NCBI RefSeq assembly: GCF_001625695.1
Contig: NZ_AUXY01000104.1
Location: 96,163-160,162, forward strand
Source of the DNA: Pseudoalteromonas luteoviolacea H33-S
Lineage (GTDB): Bacteria > Pseudomonadota > Gammaproteobacteria > Enterobacterales > Alteromonadaceae
Length of the DNA: 64,000 nt
Reading direction: 5' to 3'
Position numbers and translations under genes: made by a program. The notes under the pieces are model-generated. The model was not told the origin of the DNA, did no database searches, and was given only the letters and a program-made list of their open reading frames with translations. Positions 17,477-26,686 of the stretch are shown here, piece after piece (position 1 is the stretch's first letter; every line of letters begins with the position of its first letter).

Positions 17477-18226
17477 TTATTGCTGCTTAGTGCGACGTAG
17501 ACTCCGCTCAATGCGAGAGCGTTCTCTACCCGCTTCAAGTAATGCTTCTTCGATGAAGGCTAGGTGTGCGTTACTCGCAAGCCTCGCCTTTTCCGGATCC
17601 CCTTGGATCACGGCATCCATCAATACCGCTCGGTGCTGTGCAAGCTGTTCGCTCACATCTGACTTTTGCACCAACACGGTTAAATTCTGCAATACATTTT
17701 GCTCAAGTAACGTTTGCATTCCTCTCACTAAGTGCAGTAACACCACATTATGTGACGCTTCTGCTACAGTGAAATGAAACGCATTGATTGCTTTGGCTTT
17801 TAGGGCTAAATCATCCCCCACCTCAGCGATATTGTCATAGCTTTGCTTTACTTTATCCATGTCATTGTCTGTGCCTCGAAGCGCAGCATAATAAGCAGCG
17901 ATACCTTCTAAGGCATGACGGAATTCAAGTAAGTCAAACTGAGACTCAGGGTGTTTACTGATCAAGTCAAAAAGTGGATCAGTTAACCCTTCTTCTAGCT
18001 GATTTTTAACGTACGTACCGCCACCTTGGCGACGCGTCACTAACCCTTTGGCTTCGAGTTTTTGAATCGCCTCTCTTAACGACGGGCGGGATACTTCAAA
18101 CTGCTTAGCAAGTTCTCGTTCGGGAGGAAGCTTTTCACCAGGAAGCAATGATCCTTCTAAAATCATGTTTTCCAATTGCTCTAAAATCACATCCGAGAGT
18201 TTCGCAGCTTTAATCTTCAAAGACAT
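17477..18226 (-). CDS. pdhR: PdhR, GntR/FadR-family repressor of pyruvate dehydrogenase
   Basis: A GntR-type winged helix-turn-helix at the N-terminus (LPPERELAKQFEVSRPSLREAIQKLEAKG lies at about 30-58) is joined to an all-helical FCD ligand domain. The family protein senses pyruvate, which releases it from DNA. The N-terminus aligns well with E. coli PdhR from the ATG at 18226; the open frame to a GTG at 18256 is probably leader. Two palindromes of the form TGGT-N3-ACCA lie upstream, at 18352-18362 and 18499-18509, supporting autoregulation and control of the downstream ace genes. Confidence 0.93.
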   Translation of the reverse strand: MSLKIKAAKLSDVILEQLENMILEGSLLPGEKLPPERELAKQFEVSRPSLREAIQKLEAKGLVTRRQGGGTYVKNQLEEGLTDPLFDLISKHPESQFDLLEFRHALEGIAAYYAALRGTDNDMDKVKQSYDNIAEVGDDLALKAKAINAFHFTVAEASHNVVLLHLVRGMQTLLEQNVLQNLTVLVQKSDVSEQLAQHRAVLMDAVIQGDPEKARLASNAHLAFIEEALLEAGRERSRIERSLRRTKQQ

Positions 18227-18325
18227 TGATAACACGCCAGTTTGGGTTATATCCACCAGCTAAGTAAGAAGTCCCTACGTTACATCGTAAGTCTTTAAAA
18301 CTTAGCAATATTTACTTAATCATTT

Positions 18326-18365
18326 AGTATATTGTGACCAGACAGGTAAATTGGTCATACCAAAT
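18326..18365 (-). promoter_or_regulatory. PdhR box and candidate promoter of pdhR-aceEF
   Basis: The sequence at 18349-18365 holds TTGGT-CAT-ACCAA, matching the known PdhR/FadR-type operator core TGGT-N3-ACCA. A candidate -10 hexamer TATACT (minus strand, 18326-18331) lies about 20 bases downstream of the box, so a bound repressor would cover the -35 area. The start of pdhR is 100 bases further downstream. Confidence 0.65.
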
Positions 18366-18498
18366 TTGGACAATAAGTTATCAAAATCAAGCTCGGCTGT
18401 CAAAATTACACCTTTTCATCGCTTTTAATATCCTTTTTTTGACATCCATTCAGATTAAACTTTATACAATTAAAAATGATTGCAAAGAAAAATAAAAA

Positions 18499-18509
18499 TG
18501 GTCAGACCA
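18499..18509 (-). promoter_or_regulatory. Second PdhR-type palindrome
   Basis: TGGT-CAG-ACCA is a perfect match to the TGGT-N3-ACCA core but lacks the flanking AATT/AATT extension of the site at 18352. The two centres are 147 bases apart, about 14 helical turns, so looping is conceivable. Confidence 0.45.
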
Positions 18510-18601
18510 GAGGAAAGGCGAAATACAAATTAAAACCAATTGGCAAATTTAAATAGTATGAAGAAACATGGTGTTTTATTGAATGGATAATAAAAGAGGA
18601 G

Positions 18602-18643
18602 GAGAAGCTGTCCTAAAATCAACGTCAGGGGGGACAACTTCTC
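18602..18643. terminator. 12-bp stem-loop downstream of serB
   Basis: GAGAAGCTGTCC at 18602-18613 pairs with GGACAACTTCTC at 18632-18643 with one mismatch and an 18-base loop. It is about 115 bases beyond the serB stop. On the minus strand it is followed by CTCCTCTTTTATT, a poor U-run, so it may be a weak terminator or part of a small RNA. Confidence 0.4.
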
Positions 18644-18759
18644 ACAGGGTTAACTTGTGCTCATCTCTAACTTCCTCTTCTTCGCTTGTTATCATTATAT
18701 GTTCGTGATTAGTGTGCATTTCAGGTACAAACTAACCCGTTCGATTATGAACCAAGAAG

Positions 18760-19779
18760 TTAAGGTAATGGTACTGTCAGAAAATACAGGAATTGTAATA
18801 ATGAGCCTTCACTAATTGCAGCATCGGCCTGTTCTACTACTTTGGGCTTGCCATGAATGGCCACTCCTAAGTCAGCTGCGGCCATCATGACAAGGTCGTT
18901 CGCACCGTCACCAATCGCGAGTGTCTGCCCTGGACTCACTTCATAGCGCTCACGTAAGGCATTTAACACCTCAGCCTTTTTCTCAGCATCCACAATCTCT
19001 CCGATGACACGGCCAGTAAGACGTTGCCCATCGATTTCTAGCGTATTGGCATATACATGGTCTAGATCCAATCTAGATTGCAACGCCTCTGCAAACCAAG
19101 TAAATCCACCCGATGCAATTGCTAATCGCCATTGATGTGCTTTTAACACCTCACACAGCTGCTTTATACCCAACATTAAAGGTAGATCTTCTTTAAGCGG
19201 TGAGATTAAACTCAATTCAATCCCCTGCAACTTCGCCACTCGCTTGTGCAGACTTTCATTGAATGCCAATTTACCAGCCATGGCCTCTGCGGTGACTGAA
19301 GCGACTTCATCATATACGTCTGCCAAACGCGCAATTTCATCAATGCACTCTATCTCAATCACTGTTGAGTCCATATCCATGACCAATAGACCTGGAGTAT
19401 TTAATTGAGGCAAAATAGGTAAGATCGCCCCCTGACAACCAAGTTTGCCAGCGGCTTGACGAATGTCTGATTTAGGCCACTCACCAGAGGGAAAATATGC
19501 CATGATGGCGACACCGGCGGGTAAATCCTCATGTGCTTGGTACGCACATACCTGTGTAGGCACGATATTGACCAATGCCAAGGCGTTTAAAAACTCAAGT
19601 AAAATTGACCCTGTAATAGTCGTACCAAATAACACGATACAGTGTGCTGAGTCCTCTGCTAATCCCCCCTCTTTCACAGATTGGGCATTTTCAAATTCAT
19701 ACCACTTTGATAAGGTAAGTTGATTTTCAACAGGGCGGACATCAAGTTGGTCGAGACTTGGCATATTTAGCATTGGCAT
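18760..19779 (-). CDS. serB: Phosphoserine phosphatase
   Basis: SerB catalyses the last step of serine synthesis, hydrolysing O-phosphoserine. The C-terminal HAD domain starts at about 130 with the nucleophile motif VMDMDST (D135, D137), followed by the SGGFTWF motif and a GDGANDLVMM metal-binding motif. About 125 N-terminal residues form an ACT-like domain as in other gammaproteobacterial SerB proteins. The divergent gene at 19853 is the ytjB-like membrane protein gene, the same arrangement as in E. coli. ATGs at 19779, 19773 and 19764 are possible starts; the longest is given. Confidence 0.95.
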   Translation of the reverse strand: MPMLNMPSLDQLDVRPVENQLTLSKWYEFENAQSVKEGGLAEDSAHCIVLFGTTITGSILLEFLNALALVNIVPTQVCAYQAHEDLPAGVAIMAYFPSGEWPKSDIRQAAGKLGCQGAILPILPQLNTPGLLVMDMDSTVIEIECIDEIARLADVYDEVASVTAEAMAGKLAFNESLHKRVAKLQGIELSLISPLKEDLPLMLGIKQLCEVLKAHQWRLAIASGGFTWFAEALQSRLDLDHVYANTLEIDGQRLTGRVIGEIVDAEKKAEVLNALRERYEVSPGQTLAIGDGANDLVMMAAADLGVAIHGKPKVVEQADAAISEGSLLQFLYFLTVPLP

Positions 19780-19852
19780 TGAGCACTCCTAATAACGGTA
19801 TAGGCTCTTTTTAACATCTAATGAAAATAAAGTCAGCCAACAAGCTGTAACT

Positions 19853-20491
19853 ATGAAAAATACACAAGCGAACACCTTTTTACAGTCATCAAAAAGTAAA
19901 CGATTACTGAGACTTATTATCGCAGCGGGCTGTTTGATTGCGCTGTTATGGATTGCGACCAATACCAGTTTTCGCTCTCACCAGTTACTTCATACAAATG
20001 CCAACCATACTGGACAAAGCTTAATCAATCAGTTTGCATTAAATGCGATTGAACCACTGGCGAAGATGGATAAGGCTAGACTCAAAACATTGAGTAATCA
20101 TCTCGCTAGCGATGAGTACGTGTTATCTGTGGCGGTTTATAATCACAAGGGAGAATTTGTCATTGGCAATGATGGTATCACTCAAACACCTGTGATTGCA
20201 GGCTTGCCAGATGGACTTGCTGGGATCAACCCGAGTAAAGATGCCATTGTCAGTACCATTGTCGATAACGAACGTACAATTGGCTTTGTCAGTATTGAAT
20301 ACCTGACTGACGCCGCAATGAATGAAAGCCACAAGCACTTTCACCAGCTTGGCCGTATCGTGCTACTCATGCTCATTATTGTCGGAGTATTTACTTGGCA
20401 AATAGGCAGAGCATTGACGCGACGTGATGTCAAAAAGCACATTAACAAAAGTGCACAAGAGGATAAGACCGAAAAAAATACTAATGAATGA
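19853..20491 (+). CDS. YtjB/Smp (AhpA) family membrane protein
   Basis: A 212-residue membrane protein with two transmembrane helices (about 18-37 and 165-183) enclosing a periplasmic domain of about 125 residues that resembles a small sensor fold (LSVAVYNHKGEFVIGND), and a short basic cytoplasmic tail. E. coli YtjB (SMP_2 family) has the same topology and is likewise divergent from serB. Its molecular role is not established; proteins of this family have been linked to virulence or hemolysin regulation. No kinase or HAMP output module is present. Confidence 0.8.
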   Translation: MKNTQANTFLQSSKSKRLLRLIIAAGCLIALLWIATNTSFRSHQLLHTNANHTGQSLINQFALNAIEPLAKMDKARLKTLSNHLASDEYVLSVAVYNHKGEFVIGNDGITQTPVIAGLPDGLAGINPSKDAIVSTIVDNERTIGFVSIEYLTDAAMNESHKHFHQLGRIVLLMLIIVGVFTWQIGRALTRRDVKKHINKSAQEDKTEKNTNE

Positions 20492-20546
20492 TGTGCGCTA
20501 GCAAAACTCTCTCAATGCAGTGAAGGCTACAGTCAACTAACAGACG

Positions 20547-21311
20547 TCAAAGCGAAAAAAGCTCCCTGGACGATTTATATAGAGCTTGTGCAATGACTTC
20601 TGGTGGTTCAGTACGCAACTGACATACCTGTTCAAAAATATCCACCAAACGCACTGGCACATTTATCTGTCCTTGAAACCCATAAACCGGCATTGATGGC
20701 GCATCGGTTTCTAATACGAAATTAGATAATGGCAAGCTGCTAACGACATCACGGGTCTTTCTCGCGCGTGCATAAGTTATCGTGCCACCAATGCCCAGTT
20801 TAAATCCTAGCTTTATATAATACTCAGCTTGCTGCCGCGAACCAGAAAATGCATGGATCACACCACCAAATTGAGGGACCACTTGCTTAAACGCTTGTGC
20901 AATTAAGTGGTGACTTTGGCGATGATGAACAATGAGCGGCAAGCCTAATTGATTAGCCAGTTTAATATGCTCTTTAAATAAGACTTGTTGCAGTGCTAAA
21001 TCATCGCAATGACTATCAATACCACACTCGCCAATGGCGATCAGCTTTGCTTTGTGTTGCGCTGCCAAAGCAGCCAAGTGTGGCATGTCTTCTACACTTC
21101 GCTCAGTCAAAAAGTACGGATGTAAGCCAAATGCAATATGACAACTTGGATGTTGCTGTTGAAACGCCAGTAAACTTTTACTTTGTGTAAGTGATATACC
21201 TGGCACCACAAACCGCTCAATGCCAGACGCTTTCGCATCTGACATATATTCCGTTAAGTTATCGGCAAGTTCGTCAAAATCCAAGTGACAATGACTGTCT
21301 ATAAATCGCAT
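20547..21311 (-). CDS. TatD-family metal-dependent hydrolase (YjjV-like)
   Basis: A TIM-barrel metallohydrolase of the TatD DNase family. The N-terminal H-x-H metal pair is H7/H9 in DSHCHLD, with later ligands in AIGECGID, VHHRQSH, VIHAFSG and LETDAPSMP. Length (254) is normal. In E. coli the yjjV homologue also sits near serB/ytjB. The ATG directly abuts the TAA of pdxH (no gap), so translation is probably coupled to pdxH. Family members have 3'-5' exonuclease or RNA/DNA repair roles; the substrate here is unknown. Confidence 0.88.
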   Translation of the reverse strand: MRFIDSHCHLDFDELADNLTEYMSDAKASGIERFVVPGISLTQSKSLLAFQQQHPSCHIAFGLHPYFLTERSVEDMPHLAALAAQHKAKLIAIGECGIDSHCDDLALQQVLFKEHIKLANQLGLPLIVHHRQSHHLIAQAFKQVVPQFGGVIHAFSGSRQQAEYYIKLGFKLGIGGTITYARARKTRDVVSSLPLSNFVLETDAPSMPVYGFQGQINVPVRLVDIFEQVCQLRTEPPEVIAQALYKSSRELFSL

Positions 21312-21953
21312 TTACGGATTTAAACGCTCAATAGACCAGCTATCATCTGCTTGCTTCACATACATAAAGCGATCATGAAGACGATGCTCTCCACCTTGCC
21401 AAAACTCTATTTTATGTGGCACAACACAGTATCCGCCCCAAAAATCAGGCAAGGGAATATCGCCTTTAGCAAACTTACTTTTCATCCCTTCAAATGTTTG
21501 CATCAATGCCTGCCTTGATGACACTGGACGCGATTGCTGAGAAGCCCAAGCAGCTAGCTGGCTCTCTTTTGGGCGAGATAAAAAGTACTTTGCCACAGCT
21601 GCTGTGCTCATAGACTTAGCTTCACCATAAACAATCACTTGTCGCTCAATTGCATGCCAAGGGAAATGTAGAGAGATTTTATTATTCTCAGACAAATCTT
21701 GTGCTTTTTTTGAGCCCGTATTAGTAAAAAATACGAAGCCATTTTTATCTAGATTTTTGAGTAATACGATCCGCTGCGAAGGCTGACCATCTTTATCAAC
21801 AGTCGCAACCACCATGGCTGTTGGATCTGCACTGAACTTGGCGTCAACCGCTTGCTTCAACCAAATCTCAAATTGCTCAATAGGATCATCTTGCAAAGTT
21901 TCTCGGCGCAGCCCACCTTGCATATATTCTCTGCGGATATCATCTAATTTCAT
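21312..21953 (-). CDS. pdxH: Pyridoxamine 5'-phosphate oxidase
   Basis: PdxH uses FMN and oxygen to convert pyridoxine or pyridoxamine 5'-phosphate to pyridoxal 5'-phosphate, the last step of vitamin B6 synthesis and salvage. The start MKLDDIRREYMQGGL, the FMN-binding PSQRIVLLK and FFTNTGSKKAQDL, and the C-terminal FWQGGEHRLHDRF followed by ERLNP at the very end are all standard, and 213 residues is the usual length. It is the first gene of a two-gene unit with the TatD-family gene. Confidence 0.96.
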   Translation of the reverse strand: MKLDDIRREYMQGGLRRETLQDDPIEQFEIWLKQAVDAKFSADPTAMVVATVDKDGQPSQRIVLLKNLDKNGFVFFTNTGSKKAQDLSENNKISLHFPWHAIERQVIVYGEAKSMSTAAVAKYFLSRPKESQLAAWASQQSRPVSSRQALMQTFEGMKSKFAKGDIPLPDFWGGYCVVPHKIEFWQGGEHRLHDRFMYVKQADDSWSIERLNP

Positions 21954-22017
21954 CTTGGCGATTCCTTAGCATATTTCAACAACTTCTCTTTGCGCTCAAA
22001 GGAAGTATTACATAAAC

Positions 22018-22045
22018 AAAAAGCCGCCTAGAATGGCGGCTTTTT
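22018..22045. terminator. Intrinsic terminator after argS
   Basis: GCCGCC at 22023-22028 pairs with GGCGGC at 22035-22040, flanked by an A-run on the left and T5 on the right. For the minus-strand argS transcript it gives a hairpin followed by a U-run. Confidence 0.85.
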
Positions 22046-22067
22046 CAACATTACACATAGATAAAGC

Positions 22068-23810
22068 TTACATTTGCTCCATCACTTCAATGCCTAACAA
22101 ATCTAGACCTGTGTGTAGTGTTTTAGCCACTAAATTACATAACATCAAGCGACTTTCTCTTGCTTGTTCTGTGACATCGTCTTTCAAAATAGGACACGCC
22201 TCGTAGAAAGACATATATAAACTCGCAAGCTCGTATAAGTAACCACATAATACGTGTGGCGTCGCTTCATTGATCATTAGATCAAGCACTTCTTCTAACT
22301 GCAACAATTTAAGCGCAAGCGCTTTTTCTTGCGGCTCTATGATAGCGATGTTACCAGCCAAGGTTGCACTATCCACATTTGCTTTACGGAAGATACTCTT
22401 AACACGTGTATATGCATATTGAAGATATGGTGCTGTTGCGCCTTCAAAGCTCAACATCGTATCCCAGTTGAAGATGTAATCACTGGTGCGATGCTTTGAT
22501 AAATCTGCATATTTAACCGCGCCAATACCTACTTTACGAGCGATCTCCGCACGTGCTTCTTCTGACAGCTCAGAAGCGCGCTCAGCAAGTTTATCCGACG
22601 CTCGGCCAACCGCTTCATCCAACAAATCTGCAAGCTTAATCGTACCACCTGTACGAGTTTTAAATGGCTTGCCATCATCACCCATCATGGTACCAAACAG
22701 GCTTGGCTCATAGCTGGTTTTTTCTTTTAACAAACCTGCTTTACGCGCTGTGATCTCAACTTGATTGAAGTGAAGACCCTGACGTGCATCCACAAAAATC
22801 AAGATACGGTCAACATCAAGCTCATTTGAACGGTAATCACACGCCGCTAAATCTGTTGTAGAGTATAAGAAACCACCACCTGATTTTTGTACGATAAATA
22901 CTGATGGCTCACCATCTTTATTCGCTAATTCATCAAGGAAGACCACTTGTGCACCTTGGTCTTCTACCGCAATGCCTTTTTCTTTGAGCAGTTCGATCAC
23001 ACCATTAAGACGCGCGTTATATGCACTCTCTGCTTTGATGTCTTCACGACCAAGGGTTACGTTCAGCTTTTGGTAGACTTCTTCAGAGTGTTTTACTGAT
23101 GTATCGATGAATAAATGCCACAATTTTTCACAGTGCGCATCGCCACCTTGTAATTTTACAACATAGTCACGGGCTTTATCCGCAAAACCTTCTTCATCAT
23201 CAAAGCGTTTTTTCGCATCACGATAAAAGCTCTCTAAATCAGCTAATGCCACCGCCTCAAGATCAATACCTTGCTCAAGTAAATCTTCAAGGTGTGCGAT
23301 CAGCATACCAAACTGAGTACCCCAGTCACCCATATGATTTTGACGGATAACTTTATCACCACGGAATTCAAGGGCACGTACAACGGCATCACCAATGATG
23401 GTCGAACGCAGATGACCAACGTGCATTTCTTTTGCAAGGTTTGGCGATGAATAATCCACAACAACTTTATGTGGCGTTGCGTGTTCTGCTACACCAAGTT
23501 TTGCATCTTGGTTAGCCGATTCTAAGCTAGATGCTAAGAACTCAGGTTTTAGATGAATATTGATAAATCCAGGGCCTGCAATTTCAGTTTTTGCAGCAAC
23601 ATCGTCGATATCTAAGTTATCAATGATCTTCTGTGCAACTTCACGCGGATTCGTTTTTAATGCTTTTGCGGCACCCATTGCACCATTGATTTGGTAATCA
23701 CCAAATTGCGGGCGAGTAGATTGTGTAACCGCTGGGTTAGTGCCTTCTGGAATGCCCGCAGCTTGCATCGCTGCATTGGCTTTTTCAATTAATAGAGTTT
23801 TGATATTCAT
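22068..23810 (-). CDS. argS: Arginyl-tRNA synthetase
   Basis: A class I aminoacyl-tRNA synthetase that charges tRNA-Arg. It has an N-terminal additional (Add1) domain, the HIGH-type motif HVGHLRST, the Rossmann catalytic core with DWGTQFG, the MGDDGKPFKTRTGG loop that replaces KMSKS in many ArgRS, and a helical anticodon-binding domain ending GIEVMEQM. The 580-residue length is typical. It follows prfC on the same strand with a 63-base gap and ends in its own terminator. Confidence 0.97.
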   Translation of the reverse strand: MNIKTLLIEKANAAMQAAGIPEGTNPAVTQSTRPQFGDYQINGAMGAAKALKTNPREVAQKIIDNLDIDDVAAKTEIAGPGFINIHLKPEFLASSLESANQDAKLGVAEHATPHKVVVDYSSPNLAKEMHVGHLRSTIIGDAVVRALEFRGDKVIRQNHMGDWGTQFGMLIAHLEDLLEQGIDLEAVALADLESFYRDAKKRFDDEEGFADKARDYVVKLQGGDAHCEKLWHLFIDTSVKHSEEVYQKLNVTLGREDIKAESAYNARLNGVIELLKEKGIAVEDQGAQVVFLDELANKDGEPSVFIVQKSGGGFLYSTTDLAACDYRSNELDVDRILIFVDARQGLHFNQVEITARKAGLLKEKTSYEPSLFGTMMGDDGKPFKTRTGGTIKLADLLDEAVGRASDKLAERASELSEEARAEIARKVGIGAVKYADLSKHRTSDYIFNWDTMLSFEGATAPYLQYAYTRVKSIFRKANVDSATLAGNIAIIEPQEKALALKLLQLEEVLDLMINEATPHVLCGYLYELASLYMSFYEACPILKDDVTEQARESRLMLCNLVAKTLHTGLDLLGIEVMEQM

Positions 23811-23873
23811 TTGTTATCCTGTGATCCTTGCCAGCCATCAGACCAGCAAGGTTAAATTCAATTTAAGCGCTTA

Positions 23874-25463
23874 TTAGTGTTCACGTGTATGATGGAACTT
23901 AACATCAGGATAGCGTTCCATTGATAAGTTTAAATTTACACGGCTAGGTGCAATGTAAGTTAAGTTATCACCACCATCAAGGGCCAAGTTTGCTTCACAC
24001 TTGCGTTTAAACTCAGCCATCTTCTTATCGTCGTCACACGTCACCCAACGGGCTGTTTGTACCGCTACACTTTCGTAAATAGCATCTACGTTATATTCAG
24101 CTTTTAGGCGCGCTACAACCACATCAAACTGAAGCACACCGACCGCACCTACGATTAAGCTATTATTTTGTAGTGGTCTAAATACCTGTACCGCACCTTC
24201 TTCTGACAGCTGTACTAAGCCTTTTAGCAACTGTTTTTGCTTAAGTGGATCTTTTAAACGAATGCTACGGAATAATTCTGGCGCGAAATTTGGAATACCA
24301 CTGAATTTCAGCTTCTCACCTTGCGTGAAGGTATCACCGATCTGGATTGTACCGTGGTTGTGCAAGCCAATGATGTCACCAGCGTATGCCTCTTGAGCAC
24401 GCTCACGGTCGCCCGCCATAAATGTTACCGCGTCGGAGATACTGACTTTTTTGCCAATACGTACATGGTCCATCTTCATACCTTGCGTATATTTACCCGA
24501 TACAATACGCATAAAGGCAATACGGTCACGGTGTTTAGGGTCCATATTTGCTTGAATTTTGAATACGAAGCCTGAGAACTTTTCTTCTTCAGCTTTTACT
24601 TCACGCTCTTCAGTTTGACGTGGCATTGGCGTTGGCGCCCACTCAGTTAAACCGTCAAGCATATGGTCAACACCAAAGTTACCTAATGCTGTACCAAAGT
24701 AAACAGGTGTTAGCTCACCCGATAAAAATAGCTCATGATCAAACTCATTGGATGCACCGATCACCAACTCTAGCTCTTCACGAAGCTGTTCTGCTAACTC
24801 ATCACCGATTTCGGCATCTAGATCTGGGTTGTCTAAGCCCTTTATGATGCGTTTTTCTTGAATGGTATGGCCTTGACCCGTTGCATATAAAATCGTTTCA
24901 TCACGATGAATGTGGTAAACACCTTTAAACTCTTTACCGCAGCCGATTGGCCAAGTGATAGGTGCACACATGATATTCAGTTCTGTTTCGACTTCGTCCA
25001 TCACTTCCATTGGGTCACGGATATCACGGTCAAGCTTATTCATGAAAGTCACGATTGGCGTGTCACGTAAGCGAGTAACTTCCATTAATTTACGTGTTCT
25101 ATCCTCAACACCCTTTGCCGCATCGATCACCATTAGACATGAGTCAACAGCAGTCAGCGTACGATAAGTATCTTCAGAGAAATCTTCGTGTCCCGGAGTA
25201 TCGAGTAGGTTTACCAATGCATCATTATACGGGAACTGCATCACCGAGGTTGTTACCGAGATACCACGCTCTTTTTCCATTTCCATCCAGTCGGATTTTG
25301 CGTGCTGGTTTGAACCACGGCCTTTTACCGTACCGGCTTTTTGTAACGCCTTTCCGAATAAAAGTACTTTCTCTGTAATGGTGGTTTTACCCGCATCCGG
25401 GTGAGAAATAATGGCAAAAGTACGGCGAAGCGATACTTCTTGCTGGATACTGTTGTTTGACAT
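23874..25463 (-). CDS. prfC: Peptide chain release factor 3
   Basis: RF3 is a translational GTPase that recycles RF1/RF2 after termination. The G1 motif is SHPDAGKTT (about 19-27), G3 is DTPGHEDFSEDT, G4 is MNKLDR, and the C-terminal domain contains the RF3-specific RYPDVKFHHTREH end. The 529-residue length is the norm. The 320 bases upstream separate it from the divergent thioesterase gene. Confidence 0.97.
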   Translation of the reverse strand: MSNNSIQQEVSLRRTFAIISHPDAGKTTITEKVLLFGKALQKAGTVKGRGSNQHAKSDWMEMEKERGISVTTSVMQFPYNDALVNLLDTPGHEDFSEDTYRTLTAVDSCLMVIDAAKGVEDRTRKLMEVTRLRDTPIVTFMNKLDRDIRDPMEVMDEVETELNIMCAPITWPIGCGKEFKGVYHIHRDETILYATGQGHTIQEKRIIKGLDNPDLDAEIGDELAEQLREELELVIGASNEFDHELFLSGELTPVYFGTALGNFGVDHMLDGLTEWAPTPMPRQTEEREVKAEEEKFSGFVFKIQANMDPKHRDRIAFMRIVSGKYTQGMKMDHVRIGKKVSISDAVTFMAGDRERAQEAYAGDIIGLHNHGTIQIGDTFTQGEKLKFSGIPNFAPELFRSIRLKDPLKQKQLLKGLVQLSEEGAVQVFRPLQNNSLIVGAVGVLQFDVVVARLKAEYNVDAIYESVAVQTARWVTCDDDKKMAEFKRKCEANLALDGGDNLTYIAPSRVNLNLSMERYPDVKFHHTREH

Positions 25464-25783
25464 TGAAAACTCTACTTTTGGCTTATCTGAGTGTGACTAT
25501 TCACTGATAACACTCGGCTGTGAACACATATCCGCGTATTGTCTCTGATCCTGACTATTTTAACAACTTATCGGCGTATAAATTGCCGATAATCAGCTTA
25601 ACTTTTACACAAACAAAATCGATATGCTCAGTATTAAGTGAAATTCGACTATTTTTGGCAATGAATATCAACTGACAACTCAGTGTTGTATTTAAATTAT
25701 CAATTCATCATAAAAGCCACACTATACAAATGTGCTCAAGTTGCTAGGATAAGCGCCATCAACACATAATAAAAAAATAACCA
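25464..25783. other. Divergent intergenic region prfC / thioesterase
   Basis: About 320 AT-rich bases with no gene. It must hold the promoters of prfC and the thioesterase gene, but no operator or strong -35/-10 pair stands out. Confidence 0.4.
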
Positions 25784-26518
25784 ATGACAAAACTCTTTTT
25801 AATTCCAAAGCCTAACCCGCATGCAACGCTGCGATTATTTTGTTTTCCATATGCTGGCGGATCTCCTAGTATCTTTATGCCGTGGCTCAATCAACTTCCA
25901 GGCAATGTTGAGCTTGTATTGGTACAACTGCCGGGGCGCGGTGCACGGTTAATGGAAGAACCTCACAATAAAATGAGCTTAATTATTGATGAGTTAATGC
26001 AGCATAGTAGTTTTATCACTCAAAAACCTTGCGCCTTCTTCGGTCATAGTTTAGGAAGTAGAGTAGCCTATGAGCTCGCGTTAACATTACAGAAAGATAA
26101 TCAGGTATTACCTTTAAAAATCATCGCTTCAGGCAGTCGTGCACCACACATTGCAAGTAATAAGGCACCGACCTATCATCTACCTGATCCTGAGTTTATC
26201 TCCGAACTACACGAGCTCAACGGTACCCCTAAAGAAGTACTAGATAATGCGGAACTCATGGAGTTATTTTTACCTCTGCTGCGTGCTGATTTTGAAGTTG
26301 CCGATTGTTACCAAGCTGAAGAACTGCCGCTTCCGATCCCCATTGATGTCTTTTTCGGCCATGATGATATCGATGTAACGACTCCTATGGTTGATGCATG
26401 GCAGTCACTATCAGCTTTACCAATTACAAAACATGCATTCAATGGCGACCATTTTTTCATTAACACCCACAGTGAACCGGTGCTCAAAACAATATCGCAA
26501 CTACTTTGTTCACTCTAA
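25784..26518 (+). CDS. Type II (editing) thioesterase, alpha/beta hydrolase
   Basis: The 244-residue protein is a stand-alone thioesterase of the GrsT/RifR type, which removes wrong acyl groups from carrier proteins of nonribosomal peptide or polyketide synthases. Hallmarks: FPYAGGS at 21-27, VQLPGRGAR at 47-55, the nucleophile elbow GHSLGS with Ser89, the FGHDD acidic residue, and the catalytic His in NGDHFF near the C-terminus. No NRPS, PKS, carrier protein or phosphopantetheinyl transferase gene is in the window, so it is an orphan here and may serve a cluster elsewhere or a siderophore/fatty-acid role. It is monocistronic by spacing. Confidence 0.88.
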   Translation: MTKLFLIPKPNPHATLRLFCFPYAGGSPSIFMPWLNQLPGNVELVLVQLPGRGARLMEEPHNKMSLIIDELMQHSSFITQKPCAFFGHSLGSRVAYELALTLQKDNQVLPLKIIASGSRAPHIASNKAPTYHLPDPEFISELHELNGTPKEVLDNAELMELFLPLLRADFEVADCYQAEELPLPIPIDVFFGHDDIDVTTPMVDAWQSLSALPITKHAFNGDHFFINTHSEPVLKTISQLLCSL

Positions 26519-26686
26519 GCAAGGCTCTAGCGAGCCTCTGCCTACCCTTTTATTCGTTTTTTATCCTACATTTTCACTAACTTTTTTCCGCAGTCATAGA
26601 CGTAGGTACAAATTAACATTTATTATATAATACTAGGTTAACATTCAACCTATAACTGTAATCACATATATGAAGAAGTAAGGCTG

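Larger units (their letters stand above)
18227..18759. other. Gene-free region between pdhR and serB
   Basis: About 530 AT-rich bases without a credible gene. It contains the two PdhR-type boxes and, near the serB end, a long imperfect stem-loop at 18602-18643. Nothing else was recognised. The size is larger than a simple promoter needs, so a small RNA cannot be excluded. Confidence 0.5.

Noticed and set aside
17223..17777. 184-codon plus-strand frame over the aceE/pdhR junction
   Set aside because: It overlaps two certain genes on the other strand and encodes Cys/Ser-rich text typical of a shadow frame.
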